Below are positions 55,600-64,000 of a stretch of DNA of 64,000 nucleotides, one piece after another. This DNA is from Larix kaempferi. Its lineage: Eukaryota > Streptophyta > Pinopsida > Pinales > Pinaceae. Below the pieces are notes generated by a model, which did not search any database, was not told where the DNA came from, and was given only the letters and a program-made list of their open reading frames with translations. Within the stretch, counting starts at the first letter, position 1; the number at the start of each line of letters is the position of its first letter. The position numbers and the translations under genes are program-made. The stretch lies in assembly GCA_027924585.1 (NCBI GenBank), contig BSBM01000442.1, forward strand, positions 4,960,001 to 5,024,000. Direction: 5' to 3'.

Positions 55600-58562
55600 A
55601 GGGAGTAATTTTATGCCATACCAAGCATGTCTCGAAAGTACCTATACTTCATCAAGGACAAAGGATTAGTCAACATATCTACTATCTGCTCATCATTAGC
55701 AATGTATTGAAGTCTTACAACACCTCTCTAGACCATGTCTTTGATGTAGTGGCATTTCATCTCAATGTGCTTCAATTTTTCATGAAACAAAGGATTTTCT
55801 AAGAGCTTAATGCAACTCTGATTATCAAAGAAAACGACATTAGTCTCAAGCCTCTAACCAAAAAACCCAACAAGTAAATTCCTAATCCATAGATCTTCTC
55901 GGTAGGTGGTACTAGATGCAATATACTCTACTTGTGTAGTACTTTGGGGTATGGATCCCTACTTCCTGCTGGACCAAGAGATCATAGATGATCCCAAGCT
56001 AAAACAAAATCTATATGTACTCTTTCAATCCATAATACTACTACCCTAGTCAGAGTCCACATAACCAAGTAGAATCACTCTTACACTAGAAGCATATACG
56101 AGTCCATAAGAAATAGTACCTCGAAGGTATCTAAGAACATGCTTGGCAGCAACCCAATGTCTATGTCTTGGATTAGACATGGATTGACTGAATATACTCA
56201 CTGCATAACATATGTTTGGTCTATTATGTATCAAATACATCAAGGAACCAATGAGATGTATATACATGGTAGGATCCACTATATCCAATTCGGAATTTGA
56301 CTCATGTAGTTTCTTCATATTAGACACCATGGATTTACAATCCATCATACCAAACCTGAGCAACATATCAACTATGTACTTTCCTTTCGAAATAAATATC
56401 TAATCTTTCCTTTTCCAAACTTCCAGACCAATAAAGTAGTGCATAAGACAAAAGTATTTCATTTCTAACTTAGAAGTGAGCTTCCTCTTTCACCGAGCTA
56501 TCTGTTGTTCCTCTCTAGTAAGGAACAAGTCATCAACATAGAGAACCAATATCACTAGTTGGTTCTTCACAACCTTGAGGTACTAGTTGGGGTTAGCTTC
56601 ACTTTTGGAGAAGCCAGCTCTGAAGATAGCTATCAATCCTTGAATACCAAGCCCTTGGGGATTTATTAATCCCATACAAGGATTTCTTATGTTTTCATAC
56701 ATGGAACTCCTTCCCATGAACTACAAACCCCTCACATTGTTGTATGTATACTTCTTCCTTATCTTCACCATTGAGAAAGGTAGTCTTGACATCCATTTGG
56801 TGAAGCTTCCACCCTGGAACTAAGGTAAGTGAAATCATGGCTCGAATAGTAGTGTACATGGTCATAGAAGCAAATTTCTAATCATAGTTTATTCCTTATT
56901 TTTGTGAGAAACCACAAGCCACAAATATTGATTTATATTTTTCAATACTACCATTAGCTACATGTTTGATTTTATAAAGCCACTTGGAAGTTCCTATTGA
57001 CTTCCCTTTAGGTTTAGGAACCACTTCCAACACATCATTCTTCATGATAGATTTGTATTCTTCCACCATGGCATCTTTCCATAATTGCTTCTTAGTAGAT
57101 TACTCATAGGTGGTGGATTCTGAATCACTGATGTAAGTCATCTGTGCTACATCTCCTTAATATCTTTCAGGTCTCCTTCTCTCTCTGGATGTGCCTTATG
57201 GTGCTCTATGATTCTCTGCCTCTTGTAGAATGTATCGAAACCAGACAGATCTCCTCTTAGTAGGAGGTTCATCAAGTGATATTTCTACCAGTTCTACTGT
57301 CTCTTCAAGATTAAGCAGATCTAAGGACTCTTCTTGATTCTCCCTCTCAACATATAAAAGAGGAGAACCATAACTTGTATCCTCCATCATGGGAGTCTCA
57401 TGCTCCTCTCTATCTGAATCACACTGAAGTTCTTATATATATTGAGGGAATCCTCTTCGTGAAATGTTACATCTTTGCTGACTTCAATGCTCCTTTGTCC
57501 TGGAACATAGATTCTATAAACTTTGGAGGATTCACTATATCCAACAAATGTGTCTTTCTTTATGGATGGATCTGTCTTTGTCATATTCTCTTTTTACACA
57601 TGAATGTAGTCAAGACAACAAAAAATCTTTAAGTGTCCAACATCTGGTTTTTCACTAGTGAAAACTTCTTCAGGAGTCTTTTCTCCTAGGATATCATGAG
57701 GAATTCTATTCTATATATAAACAATATTTCTAGAGGCCGAATTCTTCCCATAAGTAAGTGGGAATATCTTGATCACATAGATTGTTCTGATAACCACTCA
57801 AGGATTGTTCTCGAAGTGGGTACCTCCTGATAACATAGATTGTTCTATTCTTTCTTTCAGCAACTCCATTTTGTTGGGGGTTGTAAGGTACAATCATTTG
57901 TCTTCATATCCCTACCTCTTGTCAGAAGTCATTAAATTCATGATACTTGAAGTCTCCTCCATTATCACATCTCAAAGCCAAAATGTGCTTTCCAGTATGA
58001 TTCTCAACTAGTGCTTTAAACTCTTGAAACTTGTTTCACTCTTTTCCTTTAGAAAATAGATCCATGAATTGCGAGAGAAGTCATCTATGAAAATCACATA
58101 GTACATATAACCACTCAAGGATGGTGTAGACATGGGATCACATAGATCTGAATGGATCAATTCCATTATCCATTTAGATCCTTTAGTACTATTTGGAAAT
58201 ATTTTCTTGATATTCTTACCAAGAGCACAACCTCTAAATTGCATCATGCTTAGATTGAAATAAATGCATGCATTTTACCATCTTCTGTAATCCAGGTATC
58301 ACTTTGAAATGAAGATGACCAATCCTCCTATGCCATAGTTCACAAGGAATGACAGTGTTATTGATCATGGCTTTAATGAACTTTCTAGGAACTTTGTGGA
58401 GACCTCCATATCTAACTCCAATCACAACTACATAATTCAAGTTTGAATTCTTATGCCACAAGGTCACTTTGTTGTCCATAAATATTACTTTGAAACCTTT
58501 ATCTTCTAGAACTGAAACAGATAGGAGGTTTTTCTTCAGACCAATGTTGTAGCTACAACAAT
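55600..58562 (-). pseudogene. Copia E integrase, RT and RNase H remnant
   Basis: In order on the minus strand: KKNLLSVSVLEDKGFKVIFM; CELWHRRIGHLHFKV (the HH of the pre-integrase finger); MELIHSDLCDPMSTPSLSGY with the first integrase Asp and FIDDFSRNSWIYFLKEKSE; a linker with KDTFVGYSESSKVYRIYVPG; EISLDEPPTKRRSVW; RT with VLYVDDLF (YVDD at about 56525-56545); IDPTMYIHLIGSLMYLIHNR-like and AAKHVLRYLRGTISYGL; LLGYVDSD; then RNase H pieces CFSLGSSMISWSSRK, VVFFDNQSC and HIEMKCHYIKDM. About ten stops and several frameshifts. The catalytic YVDD survives but no frame is usable. Confidence 0.85.
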
Positions 58563-59659
58563 CCCATCTTGTTCAAATAAGATGGGAGCCCTTATTTTTA
58601 GTTTTTTTCTTACTTAGTTTATTTTTCTCAGAAAATTTTTGTTATTACTTTGTTTACTTAATCTTGTTTAATGTTTTTCTTGATCATACTTCGAAAGAAA
58701 ATTCTAAAACAAATTGAGTTTTCAATGACACTAGTTTTGACTTTGCTATTCACTTAACTAAGTAGAAGAACAAATAAGTTGGAAATAGGAATGATTATAT
58801 CCTCGTGCAAACCATCATGATGCTATGATCCTAATGTCTTAAGTTTTTTAATTTTGAAAGTCAAAATTCCGGAGTACATTTCATCAAAGTTAAGTTAACA
58901 CTCTGGAATTCCCAACCCTGATACTTCAGAAGTCAGGAGTCATCATGAAATATGGTTAAAATGATTTAAGTTTCCTAAATTCTCGAGTCAACTATTTTCA
59001 CTTTAACATCGACAGTTGGTAGTTGGGGAAGCTATTTGTTTTGATTGAATTCCGGTCCTGGCTCCCGACTCCCGAATTTTTGCATTTATGGAAAATTGAG
59101 GAGGTTGGAAGACGAGGCATTATGATTTGTTATACTATTTTTGGTCTCGACTCCTGACTTTTCAAACTTATGGTAAACTATGGAATTCAATAGTCGAGGC
59201 GTTATGAAATTTTGTATTAGTTCCTCCGCACTCTCGACTCCCGACTTTTCTGAATGTTCGAGGTCCCATGTCGACACTACTATTTCCACAACCAAAATTC
59301 ATATTTTTTCACATGCCAAAACTCTTTTGGGAAAGGGCCTAATTAATGTGATCAATGAATGATTAAGATCTAACCATTGATTTCAGGTAATATCGACGTT
59401 AATTAATGCACACATGATTTGGTCCTAATCTAACATTTACTTAATCAGTTTTTGAATTTTGTTTGTTATTATGACATAGTGAATTCAGAACTTAGCCTAC
59501 CAGTATCCTTTGTCTCTGCAAGTGAATTTTATCATTTCAGGCTGGTTTTTTTCAGGATTTTGTAGGTACTATATGATTTTTATTAAGTTTTTCTCAACGT
59601 TTTCATGTTTTGAGTATCTTATTTGGGTTTTTTGTGCATTACAGGACCTCTTTCCCATC
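58563..59659. other. Unassigned AT-rich stretch between E and H
   Basis: No supported gene. 59060-59270 contains degenerate repeats of 'ctcgactcccgactttt' and 'gaggcattatg'. It may include the LTR or leader of the gypsy remnant H. A splice-acceptor-like 'ttttgtgcattacag' ends at 59644. Confidence 0.35.
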
Positions 59660-60412
59660 ATGGCTAGACAGACCAGGTCTAAAGCTACTATAGAGGAATT
59701 GAAGCTCAAAGACCCCAATCTTAGATTCTATCTGGATACAGATGCGTGGTTCTCTGATACACTTTGTCTGCATTGCGCTAGAATCAAAAACATTTTTTAT
59801 AGTGATTATTTCTCATAAATAAAAGAGGAATCCCCTATCTACCAGAACATGAGCAATTCTCAGCTCCATGCCATTGTCGCATGCCCTGCTATCATGCCAT
59901 CAATTTTAAATATTCCAATTAAATAAAAGTAAGTATGATAAATCATGGTTTGTTCAATTGGTTATTGGAACCAAAAAGAAAATCAGTGAGATAGTAATGG
60001 GATGTCAAGTAGATATGAATGGGATCCATACTTTTTCAAATTTGAACATAATTCCTCTTGGTTCGTATGATGTTCTTATTGGGTGCAAATCATGTTGTTT
60101 TGTATTTCCATAACAATGCTATCACTTGTATTGATGAGTAAGGATAGTAGAAGATAATGAAAGGCATTCCAAGGGCTATTTCCATAAGGAAAAATTTAGT
60201 TGTGCATTTAAAAAGGTGTTTTAGAAAATGATCTCATCTGTATGCAACTCATGTGTAGGAACCAAAAATGAGTAAAGGCCCTACTTTCCAATATTTTCTA
60301 GTATTACATAAATCCATCGATGTGTCTATGGAAATACCACATTTTACACCTAAAATATGCATTGATTTCTCTATCTACTTGGTACTTAAAGTTTCCCTAG
60401 TTTCCAAAATAC
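59660..60412 (+). pseudogene. Gypsy remnant H (possible gag start, protease tail, pre-RT)
   Basis: A short open frame begins MARQTRSKATIEELKLKDPN at 59660 and stops at 59818; it may be a gag start but this is weak. From 59931 the plus strand reads a gypsy protease tail KYDKSWFVQLVIGTKKKISE, NLNIIPLGSYDVLIG, then, with frame changes, NAITCIDE, KGIPRAISIRKNL, KRCFRK, ATHV, EPKMSKGPTFQYFLVL and IDFSIYLVLKVSLVSK, the conserved stretch that leads into RT (IDF-I-LVPGA-PVSK). It is cut at 60412 by the LTR of F. Plus-strand, different from D and G. Confidence 0.65.
60408..60412. other. Probable left target-site bases of element F: AATAC
   Basis: The five bases before the TGTTGAAA of F's 5' LTR. The matching copy would be beyond the right edge, so this is unconfirmed. 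Confidence 0.4.
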
Positions 60413-60707
60413 TGTTGAAATATTGTAACTTCAAAGAATATTATATTTGTACTTTATTATTCCGGAGATGTTTCATTCCTCCATGAAGATCTTATTGTAT
60501 ATCCGAAGATGTTTATTCCTCCATCAAAATGTGGTAACTTGGGTTATTAGACTTCCCTAGTGGGGGTCGGCCCTGTATGTGTTATGTGGGTCAAAGGGTT
60601 ATTAGACCACCCTAGAGGGGTCGGCCCAATTAGCTGTAATGGGGTGTTTAACCCAGTGGTAAAGTTGGGGCCGACCTAGTTAATATAAAATACAAGTCGG
60701 AGATGTG

Positions 60708-60716
60708 TATAAATAG
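60708..60716 (+). promoter_or_regulatory. TATA box 1 in F's LTR
   Basis: TATAAATAG in the first 419 bp unit, followed about 25-35 bp on by 'catttaacacacattcactc', the likely transcription start region. Confidence 0.65.
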
Positions 60717-61126
60717 AGGAGGTGTGTTCCTCATTTAACACACATTCACTCACTCGGAAAGTAGCGCACTTGTGAGGGAGAGGTCTGCTATGGAGGAGGA
60801 GGAGGTCATGTCTTTGGTTTACATCTTTGTAATTGTTGATCATCTATATTGAGGGAGCTTTGCTGGGTTTTCTACCCCATGAGGGTTTCCCAGGATAAAT
60901 CTGTGTCTCTTGTGTTTATGTTGTGCTTGGTTTATTCCTCCATCAGAATGTGGTAACTTGGGTTATTAGACTTCCCTAGTGAGGGTCGGCCCTGTATGTG
61001 TTATGTGGGTCAAAGGGTTATTAGACCACCCTATAGGGGTCGGCCCAGTCAACTGTAATGGGGTGTTTAACCCAATGGTAAAGTTGGGGCCGACCTAGTT
61101 AATATAAAATACAAGTCGGAGATGTG

Positions 61127-61135
61127 TATAAATAG
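61127..61135 (+). promoter_or_regulatory. TATA box 2 in F's LTR
   Basis: The identical TATAAATAG lies exactly 419 bp after box 1, in the second unit, with the same downstream sequence. By position relative to the LTR end it corresponds to the single box in J's LTR. Confidence 0.65.
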
Positions 61136-61436
61136 AGGAGGTGTGTTCCTCATTTAACACACATTCACTCACTCAGAAAGTAGCGCACTTGTGAGGGAGA
61201 GGTCTTCTATGGAGGATGAGGAGGTCATGTCTTTGGTTTACATCTTTGTATTTTCTGATCATCTATATTGAGGAAGCTTTGCTGGGTTTTCTACCCCATG
61301 AGGGTTTCCCAGGATAAATCTCTGTCTCTTGTGTTTATGTTGTGCTTGTTGTTTCTTCAGTGATCTTGTATATGCTATTGTTGTGAAATGAAATGTAATG
61401 CTGATATTTTCTATCTTAGCATATTGAAACTTAACA

Positions 61437-61448
61437 TGGTATCAGAGC
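61437..61448 (+). other. Primer-binding site of copia F (initiator tRNA-Met)
   Basis: TGGTATCAGAGC begins directly after the LTR's terminal CA. It is complementary to the 3' end of initiator tRNA-Met and is the standard plant copia primer site. It proves that 60413-61436 is a 5' LTR. Confidence 0.95.
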
Positions 61449-64000
61449 TAACCTGAAGGAAGGCAATGTATGGCACTTACGACACTTGCTTCACTTGCGA
61501 CAATTTGAAGGTTATGGTTTTATATAGAAAAAAAAGTCATCGTGGAACTTTCACTATAAATCCATTTTGGCGACGTTTAAGGAGCTGAAACTTTTACAGG
61601 TCGTATAAAACATCCCCAGGTACCTTGTGTCCAAAGGAAAATCTCATATTCGTTGTACTTTGTGAGTTATGATCAGTAAAAGTTAGGGTTTCTACCTCTT
61701 CCAGATCTCAGTCATAATCAGGTGACCTGGGAAAAAAGGTCATAACTTGGGCTAGGAAGCTCCAAATGAAATTTTGTAAAAAGTGTCAGGTAGTGCACAG
61801 ACTGTACTATCTCAAGAAACCTTTTCAGAGGCCGAAGTTGAACCAGTGACACGTGGAACTCTGTACAATTTCTCTCTCCTGGTTTATCCCATAAACAGGT
61901 CACGTTACGACACTTGGAATAACTATCTCTCAGAGAATCCAATTGAGGTAAGATGTATTGGGATGTAAAGATGACAGGTCAGGATACCACATAAAAAATT
62001 TTCAGACCTTGTGGATCGAAAAGTTCAGAGTTACAGCAGAAACAATCAGATACGTATTTCTGTCAAAACAGAATTATTTTTTGAGCACCTTCATTCATGG
62101 CTTCGGGAATTTAGGGTTTCGGAGAAAGTTGGAATTTCTATAATCAGAGACCATGGCTGGATGCTACTCATCAAAATAGAAATTTAGAGACCAAGATGAA
62201 AATTTTTGGTTGGTCAGAAGAGTGGGCTTGATCAAACCCTAGTTCAGGATTTTGATCGGAAAAGTGAAAATTAGGGCTTCAGCAAAAGTTGGAATTTTTT
62301 GAAGTCTTTGACCATGGCTGGAAGCTCCTTAGAAAAATAAGAGTTTAGAGCCTTGGATCGAACCTTTTGATTGGGAAGAAGGGTGGGCTTCATCAAACCC
62401 TAGTTCGGGATCCTGTCAAGAAGATCCAGAAGTTTCAAAGGCAATTTTTGAGGGGTCAAATTTTTGGAGATTTCAAAATTGAAGTATGCAAGTTTGATCA
62501 GCTCAGCAAGACACATCCTTCCATCGATTCAGAAGTGTGAAAGTCAAAGATTGAATTTTTAGGGTTTCTCTAACAAACCCTAATTGAGCTTTAGATCCAG
62601 TTTCAGGGGGAGTTGAGGCTAAGGCCTTACATAAGAAGACTACAAGAAACCTCAACAGGTATGACTTAAGGAGATACAGGTATGTCTTGAAATATGATTC
62701 TTGATTAAGTTCATAATATGTTTGTCTTCATATTATTTAGATTAGTACAATCTTGATTAATGTTAGAATTGTCTTATCACCCTAGTAAAAGTATGTGATT
62801 AGGGCTATATGATTGTACTAATACACTACGGTGTTGTATGAGGTTGATGTTGTCTACTAACAAGATACAGGTACATCATGAAAGACAAATCAAGTTCCAT
62901 GACCATGACGACATGAAGACAAAGACTCATCCATAATCTTTGATCACATAGAGGTTCTACTTACGAGGTATGCATGACCTTGTTCTATTATGCTTAACCT
63001 ATGAGATATGCAGGTTCTAGCACAGGATCTCTAAATCATTGAAGAGAACAAAGAAGATATTGAGTAGGTATGTTAGACATAACTAAGCAGGGACACTAAT
63101 CCAGGTATGTTTTCCTATGTCAAGTTAGAATCCTGCTTTGTGCTAGGATATTAGTATACCCATGTATTGGATGATCATGACCATACATATTCAAGATTAT
63201 TTAGAATTATAATGTTTTGATAATATTGAGATTATACTAATGAATGTATGTTTGTGTATGAGATCATGAGGATGACACTAGTACACACTTGAGCATGCAC
63301 AGTGGTACAAAATGAATAAGAGTTCAAAAGACATATAGAAGATCAAGCGGGAGGCAACCACACAAACATAAAAGATAAGTATTTGAGTTGTTATTTGAAA
63401 TAGTAAATGATATTGCTTGTAATAGTTGTATGCATATTTGTATTCCTAGAATATATCATGCTGAGTGTAAACATTCATATAGCATTGAACAGTATACTAC
63501 TAATATGCATATGATTGGTAAGTTGGACAAACATTCCATTGTTGCTTGTCTAGAATGAAACCTCTTTGCTGACATGCCGAGAGCTGTCCACACTCTCGAT
63601 AGTATGTTCTGGTCGAGATGGAAGGCATCTATATAGCCACTGTATGCATACAGGATATGGAAAAGTGTTGTGCCAAAGTATTGGTCAAGATAGTAGCATA
63701 ACTATGTAAATCATATCTATATGCATAATAGGTTATCATGATTTCATGATTATGAAGTATTACTAATCATATACTTAATTTTGATTTGTAGGAAAGATCA
63801 TGAAAGATGATGAACACCGAACAAGTGATGGATGTTCAACAAGAAGATTTACAAATCAAACATAATATAGAAGGCTCGTGGCTAGAAGATTCTCTTAGAA
63901 AGAGGAAGAGAATCATGACGAAATGTTTGCTCCAAGTGGCTAGATAAGACCATTATCTTAATGATGTAATTGAAGAAGAAGTGCGAATCAAGGATTCAAT
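61449..64000 (+). other. Copia F leader / internal non-coding region
   Basis: No supported gene to the window's end. 62111-62270 and 62271-about 62425 are two tandem copies of a 160 bp unit ('ttagggtttcggagaaagttggaatt' type, with 'gaccatggctgga' and 'atcaaaccctagttc'). 62640-63120 contains recurring 'acaggtatg' phrases. The remainder is AT-rich. Confidence 0.5.

Larger units (their letters stand above)
55201..58562 (-). mobile_element. Copia element E, pol part (5' end lost)
   Basis: Minus-strand copia: pre-integrase and integrase at 57.8-58.5 kb, RT at about 56.4-57.2 kb, RNase H at 55.65-56.15 kb, purine tract (CACTGAGAGGGAG on the minus strand, 55587-55599) and 3' LTR from 55586 leftward, split by D. 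The other end of this LTR lies in the LINE at 42529. Gag and the 5' LTR are missing, and recognisable sequence ends near 58562. Confidence 0.85.
60413..61436 (+). repeat. 5' LTR of copia F with internal 419 bp tandem duplication
   Basis: It starts TGTTGAAATATTG, aligned with TGTTGATGTATATG of J's LTR, and ends GAAACTTAACA at 61436, immediately before the primer-binding site. Within it, 60511-60929 is repeated as 60930-61348 with a period of exactly 419 bp, a few substitutions and no indel. Each unit includes two copies of 'gggttattaga....ccctag' with 'gggtcggccc', the TATAAATAG box and the downstream leader. Confidence 0.92.
60413..64000 (+). mobile_element. Copia element F, 5' LTR and leader (continues beyond window)
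   Basis: LTR 60413-61436 followed at once by the copia primer-binding site, then about 2.55 kb without any gag or pol frame. Inserted in gypsy remnant H. Either F has an exceptionally long leader, is non-autonomous, or contains another insertion. A 39-codon frame at 63828-63947 (MDVQQEDLQIKHNIEG...) has no known domain. Confidence 0.8.

Noticed and set aside
59510-59818. Host gene exon after a splice-acceptor-like site
   Set aside because: Only a short frame with no recognisable domain, and gypsy protease/pre-RT sequence follows it in the same orientation; more likely part of gypsy remnant H.
4658-61436. Pairing the LTR at 4658 with the LTR at 60413 as one giant element
   Set aside because: The first follows a purine tract (3' LTR) and the second precedes a primer site (5' LTR); the sequences are only related, and they have the wrong order for one element.
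61437-61448. tRNA gene fragment (TGGTATCAGAGC)
   Set aside because: It is the copia primer-binding site directly after an LTR end; no cloverleaf around it.

Overview
The window looks like intergenic chromosomal DNA from a large-genome seed plant. The families of LTR retrotransposons, their long LTRs and the depth of nesting suggest a gymnosperm, possibly a yew-like conifer; this is inference and I cannot name the species. I found no convincing host gene, tRNA, rRNA or CRISPR array. Almost everything recognisable is a retrotransposon or its debris. I use letters for the elements.

Layout, left to right. (I) 1-~3600, plus strand: the 3' part of a Ty1/copia element with an open, undamaged integrase-RT-RNase H frame and its 3' LTR. 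It sits inside (J), an older plus-strand copia remnant with broken RNase H, a repeat-rich tail and a 3' LTR (4658-5347). (A) about 6.9-10.5 kb, resuming at 26.1 kb: a plus-strand, internally deleted Ty3/gypsy element with gag zinc knuckle, protease, an unidentified ORF and no RT. (G) 10527-26097, minus strand: a complete 15.6 kb Tat/Ogre-like gypsy element inserted in A, with two LTRs, an ATCCT target duplication, gag, protease, decayed RT, integrase, a second RNase H after the integrase, and an antisense ORF with a plant-mobile-domain-like sequence. (B) 27407-33438, minus strand: one LTR, PPT and a small gag-like ORF of a non-autonomous element, cut off on the right. 33439-35214 is a second copy of 25631-27406 at a constant offset of 7808 bp, and it leads into A's own 3' LTR (from 35222).

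(C) ~36.2-39.95 kb, minus strand: 5' LTR, decayed PBS and decayed gag of a copia element. 40.75-42.53 kb holds a minus-strand LINE reverse-transcriptase remnant. Copia (E), minus strand, is inserted in the LINE. Its 3' LTR lies at 42529-43441 plus 55201-55586, and its pol remnant at ~55.6-58.56 kb. That LTR is split by (D) 43442-55200, a complete 11.8 kb minus-strand gypsy element with GATGT target duplication, two capsid-like regions and a long extra 3' ORF. (H) ~59.66-60.41 kb is a plus-strand gypsy remnant, interrupted by (F), a plus-strand copia element starting at 60413 whose 1,024 bp LTR holds an exact-period 419 bp tandem duplication that doubles its TATA box. F runs off the right edge without a visible gag.

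Functionally these are copy-and-paste genes: capsid (gag), protease, reverse transcriptase, RNase H and integrase. Only element I shows an undamaged long frame. The others carry stops and frameshifts, often of the C-to-T type expected from methylated silenced repeats. The points most worth a second look are the antisense PMD-like ORF and the relocated RNase H of G, the long extra ORF of D, the doubled LTR promoter of F, and the junction duplication at 33.4-35.2 kb, which is either an unequal crossover between haplotypes or an assembly join.
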